Assembly (NCBI GenBank): GCA_008015505.1
Contig: SSFR01000006.1
Location: 163,384-227,383 of the forward strand
Direction: 5' to 3'
DNA length: 64,000 nt
From: Pedobacter sp.
Lineage (GTDB): Bacteria; Bacteroidota; Bacteroidia; Sphingobacteriales; Sphingobacteriaceae
Shown piece after piece: positions 9,315 to 17,751 of the stretch (position 1 is the first letter of the stretch; each line of letters starts with the position of its first letter). The notes under the pieces are model-generated. The model was not told where the DNA came from. It was given only the letters and a program-made list of their open reading frames with translations, and made no database searches. A program made the position numbers and the translations under genes.

Positions 9315-9593
9315 TCATTGACTTAAAATTAACTCCGCGTTAGAAATAAGATGTAACTCAAATTTATAGCTTTCCATAATTGGATTGGCTAGTAATTTTT
9401 TGCAGGCTTGATCCACCTTATCTTTGGCTATCGTTTCACTAGGTGCTTCTACCTCTAAGGTAATGTGCTTACCAATACGAACATGTTGTATTTCTTGTAA
9501 ATCCAAATTTTTCATGCTACTTGTCACCGCTTTACCTTGTGGATCTAGGATTTCTTTGAGTGGCATGATATTGATCTCGGCAAAGAATTTCAT
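9315..9593 (-). CDS. purS: Phosphoribosylformylglycinamidine synthase subunit PurS
   Basis: 92 residues, matching the small PurS subunit of the PurSQL amidotransferase complex that makes FGAM in purine synthesis. It begins with a beta strand then PLKEILDPQGKAVTSSMKNL, followed by VRIGKHITLEV and CKKLLANPIMESYKFEL, all PurS hallmarks. PurL and PurQ are not in the window. Its ATG overlaps the pssA stop by four bases, so the pair is translationally coupled. Confidence 0.88.
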   Translation of the reverse strand: MKFFAEINIMPLKEILDPQGKAVTSSMKNLDLQEIQHVRIGKHITLEVEAPSETIAKDKVDQACKKLLANPIMESYKFELHLISNAELILSQ

Positions 9594-10276
9594 TTGAGGA
9601 GTCTAAATTGAATGATTGATAATAGAATATATACCAAGATAATAATTGGTACCGCTGCAAATCTAAAAATTACCAATAGAATAAGTGAGGATAAAATCAG
9701 GCTGTAACGAAGCAAATTATCCGATACACTTAGGTTTTTAAACTTGAGAGATAACAATGGCAATTCGGCTATTAATAAAAAACTCATCACTACACTAAAT
9801 CCTAATAGAAAAAAAGGATTAAGTATCCATGAAGTCAAACAAGCATTTTCATCCGCAATAATCATTGGCAACGAAGCGACTAGCAATGCATTAGCTGGTG
9901 TTGGTAAACCAATAAAATTTTCTGTTTGACGCACATCTAAATTAAACTTTGCTAATCTCAAAGCTGAGAAAATAGCAATAATAAAAGCTGAAATTTTCAA
10001 ACAACCCACTTGCGGAGCCAATAAAAATAATTGATAAACCATCACAGAAGGTAACAAGCCAAAGCTTACCATGTCGGCTAGTGAATCTAGCTCTTTACCC
10101 ATATCAGAATATACCTGGAGCACTCTGGCTGATAAACCATCGAAAAAATCAAAAATTGCCGCAGTGAGAATAGCAAGAGAAGCATATTTCAGCTCCCCTT
10201 GAAAGGCATAAACAATTCCTAAACAACCACTAAAAAGATTTAAACAAGTGATTCCATTGGGTATATACTTCTTCAT
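9590..10276 (-). CDS. pssA: CDP-diacylglycerol-serine O-phosphatidyltransferase
   Basis: 228 residues with about seven transmembrane helices. The CDP-alcohol phosphatidyltransferase signature is intact: DGLSAR, eight residues, then GKELDSLAD, giving all the metal-binding aspartates. It makes phosphatidylserine from CDP-diacylglycerol and serine at the inner membrane, leading to phosphatidylethanolamine. The partner decarboxylase psd is not in the window. The gene is followed directly by purS with a 4-base overlap. Confidence 0.92.
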   Translation of the reverse strand: MKKYIPNGITCLNLFSGCLGIVYAFQGELKYASLAILTAAIFDFFDGLSARVLQVYSDMGKELDSLADMVSFGLLPSVMVYQLFLLAPQVGCLKISAFIIAIFSALRLAKFNLDVRQTENFIGLPTPANALLVASLPMIIADENACLTSWILNPFFLLGFSVVMSFLLIAELPLLSLKFKNLSVSDNLLRYSLILSSLILLVIFRFAAVPIIILVYILLSIIQFRLLK

Positions 10277-10383
10277 GATTAATATTTAGCTAAGTAGCAC
10301 AAGTATGATGCAGAAATATTTTTCTAGCAATCATCAAGAAAAGAATCTATTAAATAACCTGTGCGAATAGTCAGGCCATGATC

Positions 10384-12048
10384 TTAGCCATTCATCGAAA
10401 TTAAAAACTCTTCATTGCTCTTTGTTCCGCGCATTTGCGCTTGCAAAAACTCCATCGATTCCTGCGAATTCATATCGGCAAGATGATTACGTAATATCCA
10501 AATGCGTTGCAACGTATCACGATCCAACAATAAGTCATCTCTGCGCGTACTTGAAGCCGTAAGATCAATAGCAGGAAAAATACGCTTATTAGCTAGTTTA
10601 CGATCCAACTGAAGCTCCATATTACCAGTTCCTTTGAACTCTTCAAAGATAACCTCATCCATCTTGGACCCCGTCTCAGTAAGGGCTGTAGCCAAAATGG
10701 TTAAAGAGCCTCCATCTTCAATATTACGAGCTGCTCCAAAGAAGCGTTTGGGTTTATGTAGCGCATTGGCATCCACGCCCCCTGACAGAATCTTCCCAGA
10801 AGCCGGAGCTACAGTATTATAAGCTCGTGCTAGACGCGTAATAGAATCTAATAGAATAACCACATCATGCCCACATTCAACCATTCGTTTTGCTTTTTCT
10901 AATACAATATTGGCTATTTTAACATGTCGTTCGGCAGGTTCATCAAATGTCGATGAAATCACCTCAGCACGTACACTCCTAGCCATATCCGTCACCTCTT
11001 CCGGACGTTCATCAATTAACAAAATAATAAGATAAACTTCTGGATGATTTTTAGCAATGGCATTAGCTACGTCTTTTAACAACATGGTTTTACCCGTTTT
11101 AGGTTGCGCCACAATCAATCCACGTTGCCCCTTTCCAATAGGTGTAAATAAATCAATAATACGAGATGAATGACTTGCTGTATCAACAAATAGATTCAAT
11201 TTTTCTGTAGGAAAAAGTGGAGTCAGATAATCAAAAGGGACCCGATCTCGAACTTCAGCAGGAATGCGACCGTTAATTGCTTCTACGCGAACGAGAGGAA
11301 AATATTTCTCTCCTTCTTTGGGTGGGCGTATACTTCCACGTACAGTATCTCCTGTTTTTAACCCAAAAAGTTTGATCTGTGATTGTGATACATAGATATC
11401 GTCCGGAGATGATAAATAATTATAATCCGAGGAACGCAAGAATCCATAACCATCGGGCATAATCTCTAAAATACCCTCATTGATAATCGCGTTATCAAAG
11501 TCCATATTGGTAATAGGGGCTTCCTGATTTTTGCTGGTATGTCCTTGATTTTGGCCGTGCCGATGTTCTGCTTTTCTGAGTTCCATCGAATTAGTGGGCA
11601 CAGTAGTGGGCACAGATTTCACTACTACTTCATTTTGTACACTAGAAGCAACTTCTTTTGATGCATTGAAAGAACTCTGACGAGCTGAAGCCTGATTAGA
11701 GGTATTTGAATGAGTATCAGACAATGATACTGACGGTACTTCTAAGTGCGGCCTAGTAGCATCCAGGCTTACTTTACCAGAACGCGTACGCTTACGTCCT
11801 TTTTCAGTGCCCTTATCCATTTTTGTTTCAGAATGATTCGTTTGACTAGCAGTAACCATAACACTAGAAGTATTTGGTAAAGTCGCTTCTGACAATGATA
11901 AAGGCACTTGAGCATGGCCATTTTGTTCTTCAATAGCAGAGATTAGCTCCTGCTTACGCAGAGTATCTGTATCAGCTATACCCAAAGACTGAGCTATTTG
12001 ACGCAGTTCGGATACGAGCTTATCATTCAATTTGGTGATGTCAAGCAT
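10384..12048 (-). CDS. rho: Transcription termination factor Rho
   Basis: 554 residues, about 135 more than E. coli Rho. An N-terminal SAP-like helical part (1-45) is followed by a polar Ser/Thr/Asn/basic-rich segment of low complexity (about 46-185), then the cold-shock-like RNA-binding fold ([14 protein letters not shown]) and the RecA-type ATPase with Walker A (PKTGKTML) and [13 protein letters not shown]. Rho unwinds and releases RNA as a hexamer. Bacteroidota Rho proteins are known to carry such an insert, reported to be disordered and to drive phase separation in Bacteroides. The leader holds a terminator-like hairpin and two other stem-loops, suggesting attenuation. Confidence 0.97.
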   Translation of the reverse strand: MLDITKLNDKLVSELRQIAQSLGIADTDTLRKQELISAIEEQNGHAQVPLSLSEATLPNTSSVMVTASQTNHSETKMDKGTEKGRKRTRSGKVSLDATRPHLEVPSVSLSDTHSNTSNQASARQSSFNASKEVASSVQNEVVVKSVPTTVPTNSMELRKAEHRHGQNQGHTSKNQEAPITNMDFDNAIINEGILEIMPDGYGFLRSSDYNYLSSPDDIYVSQSQIKLFGLKTGDTVRGSIRPPKEGEKYFPLVRVEAINGRIPAEVRDRVPFDYLTPLFPTEKLNLFVDTASHSSRIIDLFTPIGKGQRGLIVAQPKTGKTMLLKDVANAIAKNHPEVYLIILLIDERPEEVTDMARSVRAEVISSTFDEPAERHVKIANIVLEKAKRMVECGHDVVILLDSITRLARAYNTVAPASGKILSGGVDANALHKPKRFFGAARNIEDGGSLTILATALTETGSKMDEVIFEEFKGTGNMELQLDRKLANKRIFPAIDLTASSTRRDDLLLDRDTLQRIWILRNHLADMNSQESMEFLQAQMRGTKSNEEFLISMNG

Positions 12049-12083
12049 TAAATAAAATTTATTATTGGGGATTTCAGTTTTTT

Positions 12084-12108
12084 AAAAAAATTACTTGGCG
12101 GAAGTAAT
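12084..12108 (-). terminator. Terminator-like hairpin in the rho leader (possible attenuator)
   Basis: On the minus strand ATTACTT-CCGCC-AAGTAAT is followed at once by seven T, 36 bases before the rho ATG. The 7-bp stem is A+T-rich and so weak. An alternative small stem (ATCA-TTTTCG-TGAT) overlaps its 5' arm and could act as antiterminator. Confidence 0.4.
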
Positions 12109-12247
12109 CACGAAAATGATCGTTTTAATAATGATAATTGGGAATTTTATTACGATTGTCCTGATCTCGCGTAGGACTAGGATGACACTGCAAGTCTATG
12201 CAAAAAAAATGAAAAAATGAAAAATATCAATTCTATAAATTAATTTC

Positions 12248-12305
12248 AGATAGATTTTCCTCTATTCAAGCCACTGTAAAGATAAACCCAGAAGAAAATC
12301 TATCT
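12248..12305. repeat. Perfect 12-bp inverted repeat with 34-base loop
   Basis: AGATAGATTTTC and GAAAATCTATCT are exact complements. In either direction the stem is not followed by a T run, so it is not an intrinsic terminator. It lies after yajQ and before rho and may be an RNA-processing or regulatory stem-loop. Confidence 0.5.
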
Positions 12306-12371
12306 TTATCCTTGTGAGTATTCAACATTTATACTCAACATGATTACTGGATACTAAATAAACAACACTAC

Positions 12372-12863
12372 CTAATTCCGCATATTCACATACTGCAAAG
12401 GCTGACCAAAATCTTCCTTACGACACAAAGCAATAACAGCTTGCAGATCATCTATTTTTTTCCCCTGAACACGAACCTGATCATCCATTATAGACACTTG
12501 AACTTTTAACCCGCTGTCTTTTATCTTTTTAACTACTTTTTTAGCCGTTTCTTTATCAATTCCTTCTTTGATTTTGATTTCCTTACGAATCATATTACCA
12601 GAAGCATATTCTTCTTGGCCAAAATCCATGCTTTGGGGATCCAAGCCTTGCTTGACCATACGCGATATCATCGAACCTTCTATCGCTTTTAGACGCATTT
12701 CATTTTCTGTAACAATGGTTACTTCGTTAGTTTTCTTATCTAATTCAATCGTGCTCTTGGAGTCACTGAAATCAAATCGATTTAAAATTTCCTTTTTAGC
12801 ATTGTTGATGGCATTATCCAATGTTTGTCCATCTATTTTACTGACAATATCAAATGTTGGCAT
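12372..12863 (-). CDS. yajQ: YajQ family nucleotide-binding protein
   Basis: 163 residues, full family length. It starts MPTFDIVSKID and carries the two ferredoxin-like halves with KKIKDSGLKVQVSIMDDQVRV and the closing GQPLQYVNMR, all typical of YajQ. Relatives bind cyclic di-GMP or nucleic acid; some have been linked to virulence and phage gene control. It sits 45 bp downstream of the exporter gene and upstream of rho, all leftward. Confidence 0.94.
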   Translation of the reverse strand: MPTFDIVSKIDGQTLDNAINNAKKEILNRFDFSDSKSTIELDKKTNEVTIVTENEMRLKAIEGSMISRMVKQGLDPQSMDFGQEEYASGNMIRKEIKIKEGIDKETAKKVVKKIKDSGLKVQVSIMDDQVRVQGKKIDDLQAVIALCRKEDFGQPLQYVNMRN

Positions 12864-12908
12864 GAACTATATGGGCGTTAATTGATAAGATTATTAAGCT
12901 ATATTTTC

Positions 12909-14132
12909 TTAAATAAATTCTTTACAAGCTACAGTATGGTAGACATTTTCACGGTATTTGTCATCTTTCTTAAGCAATACAAAGATGATTACTAATGCCC
13001 CCAACTCCATTACCAACATCAACAAACCAGTTGATCTAAAATCATGTGAATAAAAATAGGAGGCAGTTTGGATGCCGAAGATACTAAATAACCATTTACC
13101 CGTTGTAATTAAGCCTGAAACTTTACCACTAGCCCCAGCAATCGAGTCCAAGGCTAATACGTACATCATATTTAATGGAACAACAACACCAATCGACAAT
13201 AATATAATAACCGATGTAATCCAGTTTGGATGTTGAACATTGAATATTACAAAGAGTAAACAGGCCACCACAAATAAGATCATAAGCCCTATGCTAATTA
13301 AGAAAGAGACCTTCTTACCTATCCTATCCATAATACTACCACTAAAAATACTAGTCAATCCAAAAGCCAGAGTAAGTAAACCTTGATAAATGCCAAATGT
13401 TTTCAAACTAACCCCAAATGAACCTACATAGATAATGGAAGCCATACCAACAAAAGTATAATACGCTCCTATGCATAATGATAGAGAGGTAATATAAAGA
13501 ACGGTAACTTTAGATTTAAAAATGATAGCATACTCCCTAATAGAGAATCCAATATGAGGGTTATTCTTCTTATCACTTGGAATAAATGCATGAAATACAG
13601 CTAATGCTAAACTCCCTAGCAAAACCAATAGCAAAAAATTGAAACGCCAATTAAAAAATAGCGTTGCAAAACTACCCATCGTTGGAGCCAAACAGATAGC
13701 TAAAGTGCCAAAGCCATTAAACAAGCTCATAACTTTCTGCTGTTTCTCTTTTTCGTAGAAATCCAAAATTATTACAGGAGCCAAAACAATTGACGCAGCT
13801 ACGCCTATACCTTGTAAAATTCGTCCAATCAACAGCGAATAATATCCCACAGAAAAATAACATAGTAGGCTGCTTAGAATAAAAACTCCAAGCCCAATAT
13901 TTACCACCCGTTTTCTTCCATATTTATCCCCTAAGTTCCCAGCAAACAATGCCGCAATACAGTGAAACAATAAATTGGCTCCTAATAAACATTCTGTCTG
14001 AAAAGGAGAGATAACAAATTCATATTGTATTTGCGGAAAACTAGGCACGCAGATATCTATTTCTGCAGCAGAAACAAAAACCACAAATAAGATTGTTAGA
14101 AATTTTATACTGGAATTATTTAATAAAGTCAT
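12909..14132 (-). CDS. MFS multidrug exporter, Bcr/CflA-like
   Basis: About 407 residues and twelve transmembrane helices. MFS motif A is seen as GDKYGRKRVV in the loop after helix 2, and helix 1 has the AAEIDICVPSFPQI stretch typical of the Bcr/CflA drug:proton antiporters. The start at ATG 14132 (MTLLNN) places a short tail before helix 1 as in the family; in-frame ATGs at 14150 and 14177 are alternatives. The substrate is unknown; members export drugs such as bicyclomycin, a Rho inhibitor, which makes the closeness to rho curious but not proof of a link. Confidence 0.85.
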   Translation of the reverse strand: MTLLNNSSIKFLTILFVVFVSAAEIDICVPSFPQIQYEFVISPFQTECLLGANLLFHCIAALFAGNLGDKYGRKRVVNIGLGVFILSSLLCYFSVGYYSLLIGRILQGIGVAASIVLAPVIILDFYEKEKQQKVMSLFNGFGTLAICLAPTMGSFATLFFNWRFNFLLLVLLGSLALAVFHAFIPSDKKNNPHIGFSIREYAIIFKSKVTVLYITSLSLCIGAYYTFVGMASIIYVGSFGVSLKTFGIYQGLLTLAFGLTSIFSGSIMDRIGKKVSFLISIGLMILFVVACLLFVIFNVQHPNWITSVIILLSIGVVVPLNMMYVLALDSIAGASGKVSGLITTGKWLFSIFGIQTASYFYSHDFRSTGLLMLVMELGALVIIFVLLKKDDKYRENVYHTVACKEFI

Positions 14133-14236
14133 AATGAATTTAATTTGCATTAAATCATAAACCCTAGATAAAGGCACACTCTAAATGCACTCAGTGTGGG
14201 TTTATAGGATTTTATTTTGAAAAATATTAAGGAATT

Positions 14237-14262
14237 AGTTAGCCGTTTTAAAACAGCTAACT
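14237..14262. repeat. 26-bp inverted repeat upstream of the exporter
   Basis: AGTTAGC and GCTAACT flank a nested GTTTTAAAAC palindrome with one mismatched pair. It is either a repressor operator or an RNA hairpin in the exporter leader. Confidence 0.45.
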
Positions 14263-14386
14263 CAAAGAAACATTCGAGCTCTTTTCACTAAAAGAAACCG
14301 AACACAATTAACGACGCCCACATACTGGATTAATCAGTGGATTTGGATGAGCATTATTTTCATTTCACTACTCATAAAATGGGTTG

Positions 14387-14394
14387 CAAAAATA
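14387..14394 (-). promoter_or_regulatory. Candidate exporter promoter, -7 box TATTTTTG
   Basis: Exact TAnnTTTG match on the minus strand about 250 bp upstream of the MFS start. No -33 TTTG at the proper distance, so the call is tentative. Confidence 0.35.
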
Positions 14395-14488
14395 ATCACT
14401 TTTTTAAAAAAAACAGAATTTCAATCTGCGTAGATTCAACTACGCCAATGCCACTTTTTGCGTCAAAAATGAGAAGAAAAGGATTATA

Positions 14489-14674
14489 TTATGCAGACGG
14501 TAGTTGATGCCACTTGCAACCTGAATCTAACCAATAAAGAACTAACATCACTATTTGACACAGTGGAATTAATGGCTTCGGAGGCCTTTTACCTTTTCTT
14601 AAATATGGTAGAATGTATTTCTCAATCACATTCTTGCTCAAGACTCCCAGTTCGAATATTATTTTTTGATTCAC
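14489..14674 (-). pseudogene. IS5-family transposase N-terminal remnant
   Basis: 61 residues from a GTG codon, ending in DSGCKWHQLPSA then a stop. The pattern of an IEKYILPYL helix, a hydrophobic helix and a (S/T)GCxWxxLP motif is the N-terminal signature of IS5-group transposases. The DDE catalytic part is absent on both strands nearby. An imperfect inverted repeat (CCCAGTT at 14646, AACTGGG at 14694) covers its 5' end and may be part of an old terminus. A dead scrap marking past insertion and loss. Confidence 0.65.
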
Positions 14675-14739
14675 ACCACAAAATTCGACATCTAACTGGG
14701 TTTTCTTTTATTGGGCATTAAAACTTTAGATCACCTCGC

Positions 14740-15582
14740 TTAATATTTGCCATTTTTGTCCACACGAATAATAGGAATATTACAATTCAATCTTGAAGCC
14801 TGTTTTGCCCACGCCTCGTCTTGGTCCCTCGAATATTCTGAAAGAACAATATACACTGCCTTAGCTCTAACCTCAACTGGGCGAGGTACCTTACTATACA
14901 GTTTGGAATCAGACGTTTTTCGTCCAATGAGAAGAAGCTCATTATACGAACATCCATGAGCTTTTTGTTCCATTAGTATTTGATCTGGAACCTTGAATTC
15001 TTTCAGTGAGCTCACTTCTTTACTTTCGCTAAACATAGCAACCCAGCATCGAATATCACATTTGTGAGAAAGTGCATGCAGACTCCGCTTGCTGCTTTGA
15101 CAAAAAAAAGTCATATCTTCAGACGTCTTAGGACTCCCAATGTCTTTATAGTCCGTAGATAAAATACTTTGGGATGGTACATCAAGTACATATCCGCAAT
15201 CACTTGCGAATGTTTCTCCTGCAGTTTTCTCTGAAACCAGGGAAGCACTTATTTTCTCCCAATCTGCTGGAAATCTGCAATTTTTTACTCTAAAATCAGA
15301 CGACTTCGGTTGAACATGCACAATATGCTTCCAACCAGTCACCCACTTATCCACAGGATAGTGCCTAACCTTCTCCCACTCTAGCAATTTAGATTTTAGC
15401 TCATTGATTATTTTGCGATCATGTACCCTGGAATTCCTAACTATACCATCTATCAGGGTCGTTTTTTCCCTACTCATCAAGGGATCAAAAAAAGGTTGTG
15501 GATTAATCAAACGATTGGTCTCTTTAGACTCAGTCGACCAAAAGTCCAGGTTTGCTTCTGCCCAAAAAGGCATTTCTAGCAT
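14740..15582 (-). CDS. Hypothetical protein next to the IS remnant
   Basis: About 280 residues, not recognised. It has no signal peptide or transmembrane helix and is rich in Trp, Lys, Ser and scattered Cys (CDIRCW, FFCQ). Toward the C-terminus is a stretch VRAKAVYIVLSEY followed by DEAWAKQASRL and IPIIRVDKNGKY, which looks like the end of an alpha/beta fold. The ATG at 15582 was chosen because a strong GGAGG lies five bases before it; an in-frame ATG at 15594 would add four residues. It stands alone between an IS5 scrap and nhaA, so it may be acquired DNA (inference). Function unknown. Confidence 0.6.
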   Translation of the reverse strand: MLEMPFWAEANLDFWSTESKETNRLINPQPFFDPLMSREKTTLIDGIVRNSRVHDRKIINELKSKLLEWEKVRHYPVDKWVTGWKHIVHVQPKSSDFRVKNCRFPADWEKISASLVSEKTAGETFASDCGYVLDVPSQSILSTDYKDIGSPKTSEDMTFFCQSSKRSLHALSHKCDIRCWVAMFSESKEVSSLKEFKVPDQILMEQKAHGCSYNELLLIGRKTSDSKLYSKVPRPVEVRAKAVYIVLSEYSRDQDEAWAKQASRLNCNIPIIRVDKNGKY

Positions 15583-15754
15583 TAAATCCTCCATATTTAA
15601 TCAAAATTATTTTTCCGATTTGACACAAAAACTATACAACAAACTTAAAAAAAAATAAATTTTAAATTAGTAATAAATAAATTAACAATAAACATGTATT
15701 CTACACCCACTGGATCTTCCTAAACTGGTATTAAATAACTCCTTTACGAAATAC

Positions 15755-15762
15755 TAACTTTG
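15755..15762 (+). promoter_or_regulatory. nhaA -7 promoter box (TAACTTTG)
   Basis: Exact TAnnTTTG match ending five bases before the nhaA ATG at 15768. The predicted transcript starts within a base or two of the start codon, so nhaA may be translated from a leaderless mRNA. No obvious ribosome-binding site lies in between. Confidence 0.5.
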
Positions 15763-15767
15763 GGCCT

Positions 15768-16961
15768 ATGTATAAAATAAACCTAAAGCCATTCCGTGAT
15801 TTTCTTCATTCCAAACAAATTGGTGGAGTAATTCTCCTTGGTTGTGTTTGTATTTCTTTAGTGATTGCCAACTCAAGTTTGGGCAGCGATCTTGAGAATT
15901 TACTGTCTTATGAAATCGGATTTGGATACTATCATTTTCAATTAAGTCAATCTGTATCGACATGGGTTAATGATGGCTTAATGGCAATTTTCTTTTTACT
16001 GGTGGGACTAGAGATCAAACGCGAGATACTCGAGGGAGAACTATCCTCAATCAAAAAAGCAACTATGCCGCTATTTGCCGCTTTCGGAGGGATGTTCGTG
16101 CCAGCACTTTTATTTACCATAATCAATTGCCATACCCCCACTAACAATGGCTGGGGCATTCCCATGGCAACCGACATTGCTTTTGCTTTGGCAATTATGT
16201 CTTTATTAGGCAAACGAGTACCTACATCATTGATCGTTTTTTTAGCAGCCTTAGCTATTGCCGATGATATTGGTGCTATTTTGGTTATCGCCATTTTTTA
16301 TACTGAACAACTCCACTGGGATCAACTACTCTATGCGGCCGGAATACTTGTACTGTTATACTCTCTCAATCTGATGGGAGTAAAAAAGTTGCTATTTTAT
16401 GTCATTCCTGGATTGTTCCTATGGTATTTCATTCATCATTCAGGTATTCATGCAACAATATCGGGTGTACTAATTGCCTTTACGGTGCCTACCAATCCGG
16501 AAAAAAACGAATCCCCATTAGAAAAATTAGAACATATTATTGTAAACCCAGTTAGCTTTCTAATTATGCCCATTTTTGCACTAATTAATACCAATATTCC
16601 ATTTGAAAAGAGTATGATCACTGGCCTAAAAAGTCCGCTTGGCCTAGGAATACTCTTAGGCCTTATTGCGGGAAAACCCATAGGCATCACCCTATTTTCC
16701 TGGCTATCAGTCAAATTTGGACTATGTCGATTACCTTCAAAATCCAACTGGAAACATATTATTGGACTAGGTATGCTTGCAGGAATCGGATTTACCATGT
16801 CCATTTTTGTATCAATGCTATCTTTCAATGATCCGACCTATCAAACTAATGCTAAATTTTGTGTGCTCTTAGCTTCTCTCATTGCTGGACTTTCTGGCTA
16901 TATCTTTTTATGGCTAATACATAAAAAACAGAAAACAAATCACATCAGACAGCAGCGTTAG
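15768..16961 (+). CDS. nhaA: Na+/H+ antiporter NhaA
   Basis: 397 residues, family length, with about twelve transmembrane helices. The ion-binding aspartates are visible: ATDIAFALA (the Asp133 equivalent) and IADDIGAILVI (the Asp163/164 pair), plus the conserved GLEIKRE and GIGFTMSIF segments. It exchanges cytoplasmic sodium for protons in pH and salt balance. Single rightward gene with its own promoter box; its stop is two bases from the convergent trpA stop. Confidence 0.95.
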   Translation: MYKINLKPFRDFLHSKQIGGVILLGCVCISLVIANSSLGSDLENLLSYEIGFGYYHFQLSQSVSTWVNDGLMAIFFLLVGLEIKREILEGELSSIKKATMPLFAAFGGMFVPALLFTIINCHTPTNNGWGIPMATDIAFALAIMSLLGKRVPTSLIVFLAALAIADDIGAILVIAIFYTEQLHWDQLLYAAGILVLLYSLNLMGVKKLLFYVIPGLFLWYFIHHSGIHATISGVLIAFTVPTNPEKNESPLEKLEHIIVNPVSFLIMPIFALINTNIPFEKSMITGLKSPLGLGILLGLIAGKPIGITLFSWLSVKFGLCRLPSKSNWKHIIGLGMLAGIGFTMSIFVSMLSFNDPTYQTNAKFCVLLASLIAGLSGYIFLWLIHKKQKTNHIRQQR

Positions 16962-16963
16962 CA

Positions 16964-17734
16964 TTAATACCTTATTGACCTTATAAACTCCGGGATTCGT
17001 TCAATGCCATCCTGTTCAGCCAACAAACGAACAAAAGCACTTCCAATAATAGCTCCACGTGTATATTGAGACGCCATTTTAAAGCTTTGTTTATCGAAAA
17101 TACCAAAGCCTACCATTGTAGGATTATTCAATTTCATTTCTTTAATTCGTCGAAAATAGGCTTCGGTTTCATCGGAAATCTGCAGATTTTTCCCAGTAGT
17201 GGCTGAACAGGAGAGCAAATAAATAAATCCCGTGCTCAAAGCATCAATTTGACGGATACGCTCAGGAGAGGTTTGCGGAGTCACCAAAAAAATATTGCTT
17301 AAATGATTTCGTGTAAAATAATCTTGATACAGCTCCTGGTACTCCTCCATTGGCAGATCAGGAATAATCATCCCATCTACACCCACTGCTGCAGCCTGAT
17401 CGCAAAATGCTTCCACACCATATTGAAATACCGGATTCACATAACCCATCAGCACAACAGGAATAGAAACACGTTTGCGTAAATCTTTCAACTGATCAAA
17501 AAGCGCTTTCAAACTCATCCCATTTTCTAAAGCCTTTTGCGAACTATACTGAATAATTGGTCCATCCGCCAATGGATCAGAAAAAGGAAATCCAATTTCA
17601 ATAAAATTGGCACCTGCTTTTTCCAATGCTTCTGCTATGGCCAAGGTGCTATTTAAATTAGGATATCCTGCGGTAAAATAGATAGAAAGTATAGGCTCTT
17701 GTTTATTTGCGAAAAGATAGTTTAGTCTATTCAT
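16964..17734 (-). CDS. trpA: Tryptophan synthase alpha chain
   Basis: About 256 residues. The catalytic pair is present: Glu46 (IEIGFP) and Asp57 (LADGP), eleven residues apart as in E. coli. It cleaves indole-3-glycerol phosphate and passes indole to TrpB. The open frame reaches 17758, overlapping the trpB stop, but a strong AAGGAGAGG sits just before the ATG at 17734 and the family begins with MNRxNxLF, so the inner start is preferred; the extra eight codons would encode the binding site itself. Last gene of the trp operon. Confidence 0.96.
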   Translation of the reverse strand: MNRLNYLFANKQEPILSIYFTAGYPNLNSTLAIAEALEKAGANFIEIGFPFSDPLADGPIIQYSSQKALENGMSLKALFDQLKDLRKRVSIPVVLMGYVNPVFQYGVEAFCDQAAAVGVDGMIIPDLPMEEYQELYQDYFTRNHLSNIFLVTPQTSPERIRQIDALSTGFIYLLSCSATTGKNLQISDETEAYFRRIKEMKLNNPTMVGFGIFDKQSFKMASQYTRGAIIGSAFVRLLAEQDGIERIPEFIRSIRY

Positions 17735-17751
17735 GTTTGGAATCCTCTCCT

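Larger units (their letters stand above)
12049..12371 (-). other. Structured rho leader / yajQ-rho intergenic region
   Basis: 323 bp without a gene, between yajQ and rho on the minus strand. Inverted repeats seen: TGAGTAT/ATACTCA around 12316-12342; a perfect 12-bp pair AGATAGATTTTC/GAAAATCTATCT at 12248-12305 with a 34-base loop; GTCCT/AGGAC at 12158-12177; and a terminator-like stem near 12084-12108 listed separately. No open frame or tRNA was found. It is likely the 5' leader of rho. Confidence 0.5.
14133..14488 (-). other. Long leader region upstream of the MFS exporter
   Basis: About 350 bp without a supported gene. On the minus strand a TATTTTTG box (14387-14394) could start a transcript near 14383. 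A 13-codon frame (MSSEMKIM...) begins about ten bases later. An inverted repeat AGTTAGC/GCTAACT with an inner GTTTTAAAAC lies at 14237-14262, and GCGTAG-ATTCAA-CTACGC lies at 14428-14445. The order promoter, short frame, hairpin, exporter could be an attenuation leader, but nothing proves it. Confidence 0.35.

Noticed and set aside
9303..9317. TGATT/AATCA mini-hairpin at the dnaX-purS junction as terminator
   Set aside because: Only five A+T-rich pairs and no following T run in either direction.
12909..14132. Bicyclomycin resistance linked to rho
   Set aside because: The Bcr/CflA likeness and closeness to rho are suggestive, but substrate cannot be inferred from this sequence.
14740..15582. 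Toxin or effector call for the orphan gene
   Set aside because: No catalytic motif, export signal or adjacent immunity-like gene was seen.
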